Shown here: positions 43,065-52,578 of the stretch, piece by piece
Position numbering within the stretch: position 1 is the stretch's first letter
Layout of the letters: each line of letters starts with the position of its first letter
DNA from: Prevotella sp.
Lineage (GTDB): Bacteria; Bacteroidota; Bacteroidia; Bacteroidales; Bacteroidaceae
Direction of reading: 5' to 3'
Length of the DNA: 64,000 nt
NCBI GenBank assembly: GCA_020026195.1
Contig: JAHHQW010000001.1
Span: 45,053-109,052, forward strand
Position numbers and translations under genes: made by a program
Notes under the pieces: generated by a model
What the model was told of the DNA's origin: nothing
Database searches by the model: none
What the model saw: only the letters and a program-made list of their open reading frames with translations

Positions 43065-43345
43065 GAGTAGTAGTGTCTTTTTAACTAAAATGATATGGTT
43101 TATTAACCATAACATACTAATTATGAGCATATTCTAAATACTTTTTAACCAAAAAGGAGATTAATGACACTTTTTCCTTATTCGGAACGGACTGTACGTA
43201 AGCAAATGCTATGTTTTGGACACTCAGAGTACTTCTTTTCTATGATTTTCAGACCAGAATTTAACATTCGGATACATCTTAAATAGCAGTCTGATAATGG
43301 TTTAAATCATAAATATTATAAATTCATGAATAATAATACACATTA
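43065..43345. other. Spacer between divergent promoters
   Basis: About 280 AT-rich bases between the promoters of the PepSY-like gene and wzi. An imperfect palindrome TATGGTTTATTAACCATA lies at about 43090-43107. No gene is visible. Confidence 0.45.
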
Positions 43346-43378
43346 TTTTGCTCATAACACCTAAATGTATTACCTTTG
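43346..43378 (+). promoter_or_regulatory. Promoter of the wzi gene
   Basis: TTTTG (43346-43350), 20-base spacer, TACCTTTG (43371-43378), 54 bases before the ATG at 43433. Confidence 0.65.
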
Positions 43379-43432
43379 CGCACAATACTTTTTTCTTCTA
43401 ATAAAGTATTCTGAATATACGGATTCAAAACA

Positions 43433-44971
43433 ATGAACAGAATAATACTGACTATTTTAGCTTTATGCAGCTTTACTTCGGGCATTGTCGGACAATCTAT
43501 AACCGACAGTATTACGTACAAAGTAGAGATGCAGTCGGCTTTTTCTAACAACAACACACCTCTCTGGCTCAACGCCAACAGGTATGGTCTGAGTTCGTTA
43601 GATAAAAGTAACGGATATCTCAGAACAGCTGCGATAAGGAATCTCTCGTACGACAAGAGTTCGAAATTCGATCTCGGCTATGGCATTGATATTGCTGCTC
43701 CCTACAATTATACAAGCAATTTTGTTATTCAGCAGGCTTTCGTGGAAGGAAGATGGCTGCACGGAGTTCTTTCTGTGGGAAGCAAGGAATATCCCATGCA
43801 GCTTAAGAATAATCTTTTAAGCAGTGGTTCGCAGACTCTCGGCATCAATGCCCGTCCTGTTCCTCAGGTGCGCATAGCTCTGCCGGAATACTATACATTC
43901 CCCTTCCTTAACAGATGGCTTCACGTCAAGGGACACATCGCTTTCGGAAAGACTACCGACGATAAATGGCAGGAGGATTTCACAGACAAGAAGACTAAGT
44001 ATACTTCTGGAACACTGTATCACAGTAAGGCCGGATATATAAAGATTGGCAAGGACGAGGCTCCGTTCTCTCTGGAACTTGGTCTTGAGATGGCCTGCAT
44101 CTTCGGCGGCGATGCTTATCGTCCTAACGATGACGGAACAATGGAGAAGATTAGCAGCGGAAGAGGTCTCAAGGCTTTCTGGAATGCTTTCATACCGGGC
44201 GGCTCTGAAGCTAACGAGACTACATATAAGAATGCCGAGGGCGATCAGCTTGGAAGCTGGATTATAAGAGCAAACTACAAGAACGATGACATAGAACTCG
44301 GTGTATACTGGGATCATTTCTTCGAAGATCATTCCAGTATGTTCTTCCTCGACTACAATGGTTACGGCAATGGTGACGAGTGGGACAAGAAGAAAGACCA
44401 TAAGTATCTGCTCTACGACCTTAAGGATATGATGCTCGGTGCCGAACTTAAGATTAAGCACAAGGCTTTCATCAAAGGTGTGGTATTCGAATACATTTAT
44501 TCTAAATATCAGAGCGGTCCTATGTTCCACGACCATACACCAAGTATCCCCGACCACATAGGCGGTATGGACGAATACTATAATCACAGCGTCTTTACAG
44601 GCTGGCAGCACTGGGGACAGGTAATGGGAAATCCGCTCTATCGCTCACCTATATATAATGAAGACGGAACGATAAACATAGACAATAACCGATTCTATGC
44701 TTTCCATCTCGGTATAAACGGCGAACCATCAAACGTAGTGGCATGGAGACTTCTGTGTTCTGTTCAGAAGGGATTCGGTACATATCACAAGCCTTACGCT
44801 GATCCTCATACTTCGATGAGCATGATGGCAGAAACAAGCATCACACCTCAGAAGAAGAATCTGAAGGGATGGAAACTCAGTCTGGCATACGGAATGGACA
44901 CCGGAAAGATTTATGGTCATAACTACGGCGGAATGATTACGCTGTCTAAACGCGGACTTCTTAAGAAGTAA
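43433..44971 (+). CDS. wzi: Capsule assembly Wzi-family outer-membrane protein
   Basis: Outer-membrane barrel that in E. coli holds capsule polymer at the cell surface. The 512-residue protein has a signal peptide (1-20, ending IVGQS), then the Wzi pattern: TPLWLNANRYGLSS near 42-55, repeated amphipathic strands, KAFIKGVVFEYIYSKYQSG near 345 and a C-terminal strand GHNYGGMITLSKRG. Length matches Bacteroidota Wzi-like proteins (480-520). It opens the surface polysaccharide locus and is followed after 7 bases by a small lipoprotein gene. Confidence 0.9.
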   Translation: MNRIILTILALCSFTSGIVGQSITDSITYKVEMQSAFSNNNTPLWLNANRYGLSSLDKSNGYLRTAAIRNLSYDKSSKFDLGYGIDIAAPYNYTSNFVIQQAFVEGRWLHGVLSVGSKEYPMQLKNNLLSSGSQTLGINARPVPQVRIALPEYYTFPFLNRWLHVKGHIAFGKTTDDKWQEDFTDKKTKYTSGTLYHSKAGYIKIGKDEAPFSLELGLEMACIFGGDAYRPNDDGTMEKISSGRGLKAFWNAFIPGGSEANETTYKNAEGDQLGSWIIRANYKNDDIELGVYWDHFFEDHSSMFFLDYNGYGNGDEWDKKKDHKYLLYDLKDMMLGAELKIKHKAFIKGVVFEYIYSKYQSGPMFHDHTPSIPDHIGGMDEYYNHSVFTGWQHWGQVMGNPLYRSPIYNEDGTINIDNNRFYAFHLGINGEPSNVVAWRLLCSVQKGFGTYHKPYADPHTSMSMMAETSITPQKKNLKGWKLSLAYGMDTGKIYGHNYGGMITLSKRGLLKK

Positions 44972-44978
44972 TTGATTT

Positions 44979-45422
44979 ATGAAGAGACTTATATATGTAA
45001 TACTGGCAGTAATCTGCATCACGGCTGGTTTCTCCGGCTGCACACTGGAGATGTCGGACAATGGCGATCTTGACGGCTTCTGGAATCTCAGACAGATAGA
45101 TACTCTTGAAACAAGACGCACGGTGAACGTAAAGGACGAACGCATCTACTGGTCGATACAGCTTAATATGATAGACGTACGTTTCGTTGATGACAAGTTC
45201 AAGGAATGTGTCATGAAATTTGAAAAGTCTGGCGACACCATCACCATAAACACTCCGTGTTACTTTAATCATACAGACGGAGACGTTCCTCTGACCAATG
45301 CAGACCCTCTGCGCCCGTATGGCATAAACTCTATGAACGAGAGATTCATCATAGAAAACCTGAGTTCAGACAAGATGACTCTGAAATCAGAGACACTGCG
45401 TCTGTTCTTCAGAAAACTCTGA
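44979..45422 (+). CDS. Small lipocalin-like lipoprotein (DUF4847-like)
   Basis: A 147-residue lipoprotein (lipobox GFSGC, Cys at about 21). The mature part begins DLDGFWNLRQIDT, the usual start of lipocalin-like domains in Bacteroidota, and alternates short strands to the end. It lies 7 bases after wzi, so the pair is probably co-transcribed and may act together at the outer membrane. Ligand unknown; the DUF number is from memory. Confidence 0.75.
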   Translation: MKRLIYVILAVICITAGFSGCTLEMSDNGDLDGFWNLRQIDTLETRRTVNVKDERIYWSIQLNMIDVRFVDDKFKECVMKFEKSGDTITINTPCYFNHTDGDVPLTNADPLRPYGINSMNERFIIENLSSDKMTLKSETLRLFFRKL

Positions 45423-45482
45423 CATAAAGAGCAAATCATCAGTATCATTAAATAATATAAAATGATACAAAATATACAGTTT

Positions 45483-45528
45483 ACACAAGGCTGTCTCATA
45501 CATTTGATACAGCTTTGTGTATTTTTTT
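45483..45528 (+). terminator. Terminator after the wzi unit
   Basis: Arms ACACAAGGCTGT (45483-45494) and ACAGCTTTGTGT (45509-45520), then a T8 tract. Confidence 0.85.
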
Positions 45529-45711
45529 ATACATATATTCAATAATAATATATAAAACACGTTATAATATTGAATATGGAATAAACTTGGTAAGCTACGG
45601 CATAACCCTATAAATAACACGAACCAACAAACCGATGTTTCAAATCATAAAATACGATGATTTACACATTACAAGAAATGTGTTGTCAATTAAGTATTTA
45701 AAAGGAAAAGT

Positions 45712-45743
45712 TTTGGCTGCTTAGCTTGTATTTATTACCTTTG
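45712..45743 (+). promoter_or_regulatory. Promoter of the wecC-wecB-GT4 unit
   Basis: TTTG (45712-45715), 20-base spacer, TACCTTTG (45736-45743): a consensus pair. The predicted transcript carries a leader of about 180 nt before wecC. Confidence 0.65.
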
Positions 45744-45747
45744 TATG

Positions 45748-45929
45748 ATAAACGAAGATTGAATACGAACTGCAGCGATGCACTGCTGACATTTTGCACA
45801 GATGCAAGCAGAAAAGAAAGACATATAGTTTACGGATATATAGGTTTTATTGCATAATGCTACGGTTTTAACAAAAAAAGAAAAACTCTTTTATACAAAT
45901 AAAAAGAAGTAAAAGTTTTACATACGACA
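45748..45929 (+). other. Long untranslated leader of the wecC operon
   Basis: About 180 bases between the predicted transcription start and the wecC ATG without a reading frame. It contains repeated GC-richer patches (GCAGCGATGCACTGC near 45773-45787 and TTGCACAGATGCAAGC near 45794-45809) that can fold into small hairpins. A regulatory role is inferred only from length and position. Confidence 0.35.
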
Positions 45930-47135
45930 ATGAAAGCATGTTTTATGGGTCTGGGGTACATAGGATTACCCACTGCCATTATAGCCGCAAAGCACGGCAT
46001 TAAGATTATAGGTGTTGATATAAATCCTAAAGTTGTAGAAGCAACTAACCAGGGACACCTCCACATCATCGAACCAGGAATGGAAGAGATGTTACAGGAA
46101 GTTGTTTCGTCTGGTGCACTCAAGGCTTCGACAACGCCTGAGACAAGCGATGCTTATTTCATGGTTGTCCCTACTCCTTTCAAAGGTAACCACGAACCCG
46201 ACACTTCATACGTTGAAGCTGCCACAAGAGCTGTCCTTCCGCTCCTTAAGGAAGGCGACCTTTATGTCATTGAGTCTACTTCGCCTGTAGGTACTACAGA
46301 GAAGATGACAAACATCATCTTTACAGAACGTCCCGAACTGAAGGGTAAAATCTTCATCGCTTATTGTCCGGAACGTGTTCTCCCAGGAAAGATTATCTAC
46401 GAACTTATTCATAACGACCGCGTAATTGGCGGTATCGACGAGGCTTCTACCGACAAGGCTATAGAATTCTACAGCCAGTTTGTAGTTGGTACTCTTCATC
46501 GCACTAACTGCCGTACAGCAGAGATGTGCAAACTTACAGAGAACTCAAGTCGCGACGTACAGATTGCCTTTGCCAACGAGCTTTCTCTCATCTGCGACAA
46601 GGCAGGAATCAACGTATGGGAACTTATCAATCTTGCTAACAAGCACCCGCGTGTTAATATCCTTCAGCCGGGATGCGGTGTTGGCGGACACTGTATAGCA
46701 GTAGACCCTTATTTCATAACTGCCGACTTCCCCATGGAATCTAAGATTATCGGTACTGCACGTGAGATAAACAACTATAAATCGTTCTGGTGCGCTGAAA
46801 AGGTTCAGAACGCCATGCTTAAGTTTGAACTTGAGCACAAGAGAAAGCCACGCGTAGCTATGATGGGACTGGCTTTCAAGCCCAATATTGATGATATGCG
46901 CGAATCGCCTGCAAAGTATATTACTACAAAGGTAATGCAGACTTGCAACAACGCTGACATCATGGTTGTAGAGCCTAACGTAAAAGAACATAAAGTATTC
47001 AAACTCACTGATTATCGTGAGGCTTACGAAAAGGCAGACATCGTAGTATTCCTTACTGCTCACGATCAGTTTAAGGAACTTAAGATGGACGATAAGAAAA
47101 TAATACTCGACTTCTGCGGTATTTTCAAGAAGTAA
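45930..47135 (+). CDS. wecC: UDP-N-acetyl-D-mannosamine dehydrogenase
   Basis: Oxidises UDP-ManNAc to UDP-ManNAcA with two NAD+. The 401-residue protein has the N-terminal Rossmann motif GLGYIGLP (7-14), the STSPVGT loop, the catalytic Cys in GCGVGGHCIAVDP and the C-terminal UDP-binding domain (LAFKPNIDDMRESPA). Length and motifs match WecC rather than UDP-glucose dehydrogenase. With wecB just downstream it forms a complete path from UDP-GlcNAc to UDP-ManNAcA, a building block for the surface polymer. Confidence 0.93.
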   Translation: MKACFMGLGYIGLPTAIIAAKHGIKIIGVDINPKVVEATNQGHLHIIEPGMEEMLQEVVSSGALKASTTPETSDAYFMVVPTPFKGNHEPDTSYVEAATRAVLPLLKEGDLYVIESTSPVGTTEKMTNIIFTERPELKGKIFIAYCPERVLPGKIIYELIHNDRVIGGIDEASTDKAIEFYSQFVVGTLHRTNCRTAEMCKLTENSSRDVQIAFANELSLICDKAGINVWELINLANKHPRVNILQPGCGVGGHCIAVDPYFITADFPMESKIIGTAREINNYKSFWCAEKVQNAMLKFELEHKRKPRVAMMGLAFKPNIDDMRESPAKYITTKVMQTCNNADIMVVEPNVKEHKVFKLTDYREAYEKADIVVFLTAHDQFKELKMDDKKIILDFCGIFKK

Positions 47136-47210
47136 CATCTATTACCGTAACATATTTAATACGGGACAATAATAATACAGGGTGGCCGCGGCTGCCAGAA
47201 TATAAGATAT

Positions 47211-48362
47211 ATGAAAAAGATAATGTTGGTCTTCGGCACACGCCCCGAAGCAATTAAGATGGCTCCTCTCGTTAAGGAGTTCGAAAAGCATACTGAGGAG
47301 TTTAATACTATTGTATGCGTAACGGGGCAGCACAGAGAAATGCTTGACCAGGTGCTGAATATTTTCGACATAAAGCCTGACTATGACCTGAACATCATGA
47401 AACAGGGACAGGATCTCTACGACGTCACAGCCCGAGTTCTGCTCGGTATGCGAGATGTTCTAAAAGAGGCACAGCCCGATGTAGTTCTTGTTCATGGTGA
47501 CACAACAACATCAACGGCTGCGGCTCTTGCTGCTTTCTATCAGCAGATACCCGTAGGTCATGTCGAAGCAGGTCTTAGAACTCACAATATCTACAGTCCG
47601 TGGCCTGAGGAAATGAACAGACTTATAACAAGTCGCATTGCAACATATAACTTCAGTCCTACACAGCTCAGCCGTCAGAATCTTCTTGACGAAGGTGTCA
47701 AGGACGATGCCATCACCGTAACCGGCAATACTGTTATTGATGCCCTGCACATTGTCGTAAACAGAATTAAGAACGACGCTGCACTTGACGGAGAACTCGA
47801 AAAGGTTCTTGCCACAGCAGGTTACGATGTCAATCGTCTGAAGGATGGCAGACGTCTTGTTCTTATCACTGGTCATCGTCGTGAGAACTTCGGTGACGGT
47901 TTCATCAGCATGTGCAATGCAATAAAAGATCTCAGCAACAAATATCCTGAGGTAGACTTTGTTTACCCCATGCATCTTAATCCTAACGTACGCAGACCTA
48001 TTCACGAGGTGTTTGGCAAGGATTTGTCAGACCTTGGTAATATGTTCTTCATCGAACCGTTGGAATATCTGTCGTTTGTATATCTTATGGAGAAATCTAA
48101 CATCGTACTTACAGACAGCGGCGGCATTCAGGAAGAAGCTCCGGGTCTTGGAAAGCCCGTTCTTGTAATGCGCGACACTACAGAACGTCCCGAAGCACTT
48201 GATGCCGGAACAGTAAAACTGGTTGGAACTGATTACGATAAGATAATGTGTGAGGTATCATCACTGCTTGACGATGCTGCTGCATACGAAAAGATGAGCA
48301 AGGCCGTAAATCCTTATGGTGACGGCAAGGCTTGTGGAAGAATAGTAAACGTACTGATTTAA
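47211..48362 (+). CDS. wecB: UDP-N-acetylglucosamine 2-epimerase (non-hydrolysing)
   Basis: Converts UDP-GlcNAc to UDP-ManNAc. The 383-residue protein has FGTRPEAIKMAPLVKEF (8-24), VHGDTTTSTAAALAAF, HVEAGLRTHNIYSPWPEEMNR and the TDSGGIQEEAPGLGKP signature near 304-319. Length is normal for WecB (370-385). It follows wecC by 75 bases and ends directly at the start of the glycosyltransferase gene. Confidence 0.96.
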   Translation: MKKIMLVFGTRPEAIKMAPLVKEFEKHTEEFNTIVCVTGQHREMLDQVLNIFDIKPDYDLNIMKQGQDLYDVTARVLLGMRDVLKEAQPDVVLVHGDTTTSTAAALAAFYQQIPVGHVEAGLRTHNIYSPWPEEMNRLITSRIATYNFSPTQLSRQNLLDEGVKDDAITVTGNTVIDALHIVVNRIKNDAALDGELEKVLATAGYDVNRLKDGRRLVLITGHRRENFGDGFISMCNAIKDLSNKYPEVDFVYPMHLNPNVRRPIHEVFGKDLSDLGNMFFIEPLEYLSFVYLMEKSNIVLTDSGGIQEEAPGLGKPVLVMRDTTERPEALDAGTVKLVGTDYDKIMCEVSSLLDDAAAYEKMSKAVNPYGDGKACGRIVNVLI

Positions 48363-49559
48363 ATGAAGATAACTCTAATAACACAATATTACAAACCCGA
48401 AATGGGTGCGCCTCAGAACCGTCTTTACGAGATGTGTTCAGGACTTAAAAAATTAGGGGCTGATATTTCTGTTATAACGGGTATGCCCAATTATCCTACG
48501 GGCAGAATATTCGATAAGTATAAAGGACACTTTACATCTACCGAAACAATAGACGACTTAGAGGTTAAACGTTTCTGGCTTTATGCTTCAAACAAGAAAA
48601 GCGTTCTGCCAAGACTATGGAACATGGTGTCGTTTTCTGTCACCACGCTGTTCTCGTTTAACTATCTTCGTAAAAGAAAGAATGATTTAATCATTGTAGA
48701 GTCTCCCCCACTTACTCTTGGTCTTACGGGATGGCTGCTGTCTAAACTCACAGGAGCTAAACTTGTAATGAACATTTCAGACTTATGGCCTCTGTCGGCC
48801 GTGGAACTGGGAGCAATACGCGAGGGAAGTCTGCCTTATAAGGTTCTTGCCGCAATCGAAGGTTTCCTTTATCGTAAGTCTGTCCTCTGCTTGGGACAGT
48901 CACAGGAGATTGTAGATTACATCAAGGATCATGGTGCCAATGATGTATATCTGTTCCGCAATGGTGTTGATCCTAAGCGATTCAGTAACATCAGCAGTGA
49001 TAAGAAACGAGCAGAAGGTGCACCAGTGAAGATTGTATATGCCGGACTGCTTGGTTTCGCTCAGGGAATACTTGGTATATGTCAGAACATTGACTTCAAG
49101 GAACTTGGTGCAGAATTTCATATCTATGGTGCCGGTGGCGAACAGAAGGACATTGAGAATTATCTTGCTAAGAACAGTAACAAGAATATATTCTATCATG
49201 GAAAGGTGGCACGAGAGGAAATTCCTAACGTATTAGGTGCTGCCGACTGTACACTTATTCCTCTTGTTAAGAATATCTTCGGTGCTGTTCCTTCAAAGAT
49301 ATACGAATCTATGGCTGCCGGACTTCCTATTGTGTTCTCTGGCGAGGGTGAAGGTGCCCGCATTATCAAAGAGAATAACTTAGGATGGGTATCGTCGGCT
49401 CTTGATTATGACGCTCTGAAAAAGAATATCAAGATGATTGTGGATTCTCCTGCTGACTGGGACATAAAGAAGCAGAACTGTATGGACTGTGCTAAGAATA
49501 AGTTTAACCGTCCTAATCAGGTTAAGGCTCTTTACGATTATATTAAGACTAAGATATAA
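48363..49559 (+). CDS. Glycosyltransferase family 4 (WbuB-like)
   Basis: A 398-residue GT-B glycosyltransferase that adds a sugar to the growing repeat unit on the cytoplasmic side. It opens TLITQYYKPEMGAPQNRLYEM, typical of the WbuB/WcaI group, and has the donor-binding E-x7-E region PSKIYESMAAGLPIVFS near 300. WbuB members transfer N-acetyl-L-fucosamine, but the sugar here cannot be read from sequence. The ATG directly follows the wecB stop codon. Confidence 0.9.
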   Translation: MKITLITQYYKPEMGAPQNRLYEMCSGLKKLGADISVITGMPNYPTGRIFDKYKGHFTSTETIDDLEVKRFWLYASNKKSVLPRLWNMVSFSVTTLFSFNYLRKRKNDLIIVESPPLTLGLTGWLLSKLTGAKLVMNISDLWPLSAVELGAIREGSLPYKVLAAIEGFLYRKSVLCLGQSQEIVDYIKDHGANDVYLFRNGVDPKRFSNISSDKKRAEGAPVKIVYAGLLGFAQGILGICQNIDFKELGAEFHIYGAGGEQKDIENYLAKNSNKNIFYHGKVAREEIPNVLGAADCTLIPLVKNIFGAVPSKIYESMAAGLPIVFSGEGEGARIIKENNLGWVSSALDYDALKKNIKMIVDSPADWDIKKQNCMDCAKNKFNRPNQVKALYDYIKTKI

Positions 49560-49587
49560 ACTACAGACTTTTACTTTATGACATAAT

Positions 49588-49620
49588 AAAAGGTTGGATT
49601 TCTTTATCCAACCTTTTTTA
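49588..49620. terminator. Bidirectional terminator between the two halves of the polysaccharide locus
   Basis: Arms AAAGGTTGGAT and ATCCAACCTTT separated by six bases, with A and T tracts at both ends; serves the GT4 gene on plus and the GT2 gene on minus. Confidence 0.9.
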
Positions 49621-49675
49621 TTTTCGTTTCGTATCAGACGTTCATAATTTCATTACTACGACAATCATTAATCTG

Positions 49676-50485
49676 TTAGTCTTTCAATACATTGTCGAGA
49701 ATGTACGTCAGCGCATCATGATTGAACTTACACCATCTCTTATACTTTATCTTACCTGTAGACACATGATCAATGTCTATGACCTTAAGAGAAGGGTCGT
49801 AGATAGTCTTTAACTCGTGATTACGGCAAAGTTCCGCAAGATAAATCTCTTCTCCATAAAGGAACACGGGATAATTGACTATTCCGCAACGATTATAGAA
49901 AGACTTTGTAAGTATTATGAAAGAGCCATGTGCGAGATATATTTCACGACGCGGTACAAGCTGCTGTTTCGAAGGCTTACGGAACTTATACACATAATTA
50001 TAGTAGAATGCATAAAGCATAGGATGACTATAAAGGAACTGCATTATCTTTATAGAACGACGAGAATAACGCTCCATACGTCCGGGATTACGATGCTTAT
50101 TTTCCTTACGCGAATAAATCTGCGGAGCTACGATACCTATATTATCTTCGTACTCTGCCACGGCAAACTTCTGGAAGAAATCTTTTTCTACTAAGACGTC
50201 GACATTAGATATGACATAGAAGTCATACTGCGACATATCAGCCTGCTGCATACCCTTTCGTATACCACCGAAATATCCAATGTTCTGATGATTTCCAATT
50301 ACGTTAACTCGTATATTAGCAACATTATAACTGACATCCTTATAGTCCTTTTCTGTATTGTCAACTACAAAGACATCTGTAGAAACTTCAGCACACAGTG
50401 CCGCAGCCTCATCAAGTGACGTTATATAGTTATTCAGTTCACTATAAGAGTTGTAGTTTACACAAAATATTGCTAATCTTTTCAT
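49676..50485 (-). CDS. Glycosyltransferase family 2
   Basis: A 269-residue GT-A glycosyltransferase. It shows IFCVNYNSYSELNNYI at the start (nucleotide-binding strand), GNHQNIGYFGGIRKGM near 83-98, the DXD-like NVD motif in VISNVDVLVE (about 113) and the acceptor region FLYGEEIYLAE near 218. Last gene of the ten-gene minus operon, 2 bases after the preceding GT2. Donor and acceptor unknown. Confidence 0.9.
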   Translation of the reverse strand: MKRLAIFCVNYNSYSELNNYITSLDEAAALCAEVSTDVFVVDNTEKDYKDVSYNVANIRVNVIGNHQNIGYFGGIRKGMQQADMSQYDFYVISNVDVLVEKDFFQKFAVAEYEDNIGIVAPQIYSRKENKHRNPGRMERYSRRSIKIMQFLYSHPMLYAFYYNYVYKFRKPSKQQLVPRREIYLAHGSFIILTKSFYNRCGIVNYPVFLYGEEIYLAELCRNHELKTIYDPSLKVIDIDHVSTGKIKYKRWCKFNHDALTYILDNVLKD

Positions 50486-50487
50486 TT

Positions 50488-51357
50488 CTATTTATCAATG
50501 TTTTTATTATGAGGTTTTGTGAAAAGGCCTGCAAAGATTCCTTTCCACATAAAGCACCAGCTCTTTATACCATTCTTACAGAACGGCAGATAAAATACTC
50601 GCATTATATATTTTATTCCGTTATTTATCTTCCACTGACGCGGAACATACGGACGACGTAACATCCACATGTAGTTTCGCAGCTGATAATAATAACGGAA
50701 AGGTGCAGATACCACGTCGTTAAACTTCCATATCTTTATAAGCTTACGACCAATGGTATGTGTTATCGTCACGTTAGGTGTTATTGCACAGAAATATCCC
50801 TTTGAGTTAGCACGCCAGCACCATTCGCTGTCCACTAAGTCTATGAACAATGGTTCTTCGTTAAGACCTACATCCTCAAGAACTTCTTTTGAGATACAAG
50901 CACCCGAAGCTATAATGTTCTCTCTGAATATTACAGAGTCAGAGAGATACTTATCGGTATGTATGTCCGACTTATACTCCCCTTCACTGCGTCCGTTTAT
51001 TAGCATCGGTCCCATTATTGCGAGTTTGGGAAATTTCTCACGAGCCTTCACATATTCGTCTGCTATACGTTCGGGATAATCGGGAGCAAGACGACTGTCC
51101 TGATCTAACATCACAATAAATCTATAACCTTCAGCCGCCCTTATTGCCCTGTTCTGAGCCGCAGCAATACCAATGTTTGCACCATTGGCAATATATTTCA
51201 TCTTGTTAATAGATTCACAGTTAAGGGCCGGTGTCGGCGAATTATCGCATACAACACCTGCATAACGTGATGAAATATCACGGACATTACTGATATCATC
51301 CTCCGAAGGATTATAAAGAATGATAATAACTGATATGTCTTTACTCTCAACCATCAT
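50488..51357 (-). CDS. Glycosyltransferase family 2, rhamnosyltransferase-like
   Basis: A 289-residue GT-A glycosyltransferase: VIIILYNPSEDDI at the start, NGANIGIAAAQNRAI near 58-72, the DXD-like LDQDSRL near 84-90, and FIDLVDSEWCWRANSKGY near 170, the pattern of the RfbF-type rhamnosyltransferases. The C-terminal third carries basic and aromatic residues that may touch the membrane. Overlaps wzy by 4 bases. The transferred sugar is a guess; no rhamnose synthesis genes lie in the window. Confidence 0.88.
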   Translation of the reverse strand: MMVESKDISVIIILYNPSEDDISNVRDISSRYAGVVCDNSPTPALNCESINKMKYIANGANIGIAAAQNRAIRAAEGYRFIVMLDQDSRLAPDYPERIADEYVKAREKFPKLAIMGPMLINGRSEGEYKSDIHTDKYLSDSVIFRENIIASGACISKEVLEDVGLNEEPLFIDLVDSEWCWRANSKGYFCAITPNVTITHTIGRKLIKIWKFNDVVSAPFRYYYQLRNYMWMLRRPYVPRQWKINNGIKYIMRVFYLPFCKNGIKSWCFMWKGIFAGLFTKPHNKNIDK

Positions 51358-52574
51358 GCCTTTATCTTGTCTTTAAAGAATTCTCCAAAGGAAATCTTAA
51401 ATCTCTTCTGTGTCATCAGGAAGAATAATATAAGATACTGGAATAAGTCTGAAATACCTACGATGAATACTTCCTGGAAGAACTGCAACATCAGAATATA
51501 CACTACGTATGCATAAACACAGCGTGCCACCTGTCCTCCGCTGCGTGCAAGACGATATATGAAACCTGTTATCACTCCGTAAACCGAGGCGAACAATGCA
51601 ACACCCTTATATCCGAAATCCTGGAAGAAAGGCTGGAACACCGTATACACATTGGTAGGAATTGGAACCCATACGAACTCCTGAAGGTTTGGCATCACGG
51701 TATAATCGGTTCCGAATATTTTATTTGCGAAACTGTAGATAAACGTAAACGAACGTGTACCTATCTGATCGTTTAATATCTCCTGTGTCTTACTGAATGC
51801 CACCGACGGTGACAGGATATACATTGAGAAGAACTTTCCGAATGTACCATAGTTCTCTGCATCGACATTAGAACGAAGCAGGTTAAAGCCATAGAAAAAT
51901 ACTATTATGAAAAGACACCACAGGAATATCGTTCTGAGTTTTACTTTCTGTTTTTCGTACAGGACAAAGAGTGTAGAGAAGAACAGGAAGAACAAGAATC
52001 CTTTTTCCATGATAGACGCTGCATACATGAGGTTTATCATGAGTACGGTGAAGAATACACCTTTACCCAACTTCTTTATATTCCACAATGCTATAACGTA
52101 AAGGGCTTTGTTTATGGTGTTCACATATTTAAGGATACCCGCTGAATCACCAGTCTTTGACTGTAACACGGCAAGTGAACGTATGTTAGAAAACAAATCT
52201 TCTGTACCGAACATCATAACTATCTTGTACACTTTATACACAAAGTAAGGAGTACATACAAGTGCTATGACGAAGAAGAACATGAAGACACCCTTATTAA
52301 GGTCGGTGTCGTCGTCCTTAAAGACATACTGTTTCGACGGCAGTGCATAATATGTTGCCGTGGAGAATATGATAAGTGTCGGTACCCACAGCATGACACA
52401 GTAATGGAACTGAAGACTTAGAGGATCGAGATAACCGATGTCATTAAGACTCAGTAAATTGATTGCAAGCCATACGCCTGCCGTAAGCATCCAGGGCGAA
52501 AAGACATCGCCCATCTTTGTGGCAAAGAACAGCAGAACAAGTATTGCAAGAAATATTATTATTATCGTTACCAT
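51354..52574 (-). CDS. wzy: O-antigen/capsule polymerase Wzy
   Basis: Joins lipid-linked repeat units in the periplasmic leaflet. The 406-residue protein has about ten to eleven hydrophobic helices with a larger loop between about 225 and 320, which is the topology of Wzy and oligosaccharide repeat unit polymerases; primary sequence is, as usual, not conserved. The call rests on topology and on its place between wzx and the glycosyltransferases. Confidence 0.8.
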   Translation of the reverse strand: MVTIIIIFLAILVLLFFATKMGDVFSPWMLTAGVWLAINLLSLNDIGYLDPLSLQFHYCVMLWVPTLIIFSTATYYALPSKQYVFKDDDTDLNKGVFMFFFVIALVCTPYFVYKVYKIVMMFGTEDLFSNIRSLAVLQSKTGDSAGILKYVNTINKALYVIALWNIKKLGKGVFFTVLMINLMYAASIMEKGFLFFLFFSTLFVLYEKQKVKLRTIFLWCLFIIVFFYGFNLLRSNVDAENYGTFGKFFSMYILSPSVAFSKTQEILNDQIGTRSFTFIYSFANKIFGTDYTVMPNLQEFVWVPIPTNVYTVFQPFFQDFGYKGVALFASVYGVITGFIYRLARSGGQVARCVYAYVVYILMLQFFQEVFIVGISDLFQYLILFFLMTQKRFKISFGEFFKDKIKA

Positions 52575-52578
52575 ACCA

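Noticed and set aside
43817..44611. Minus-strand frame of 264 codons
   Set aside because: Antisense to wzi, no signal peptide or domain of its own.
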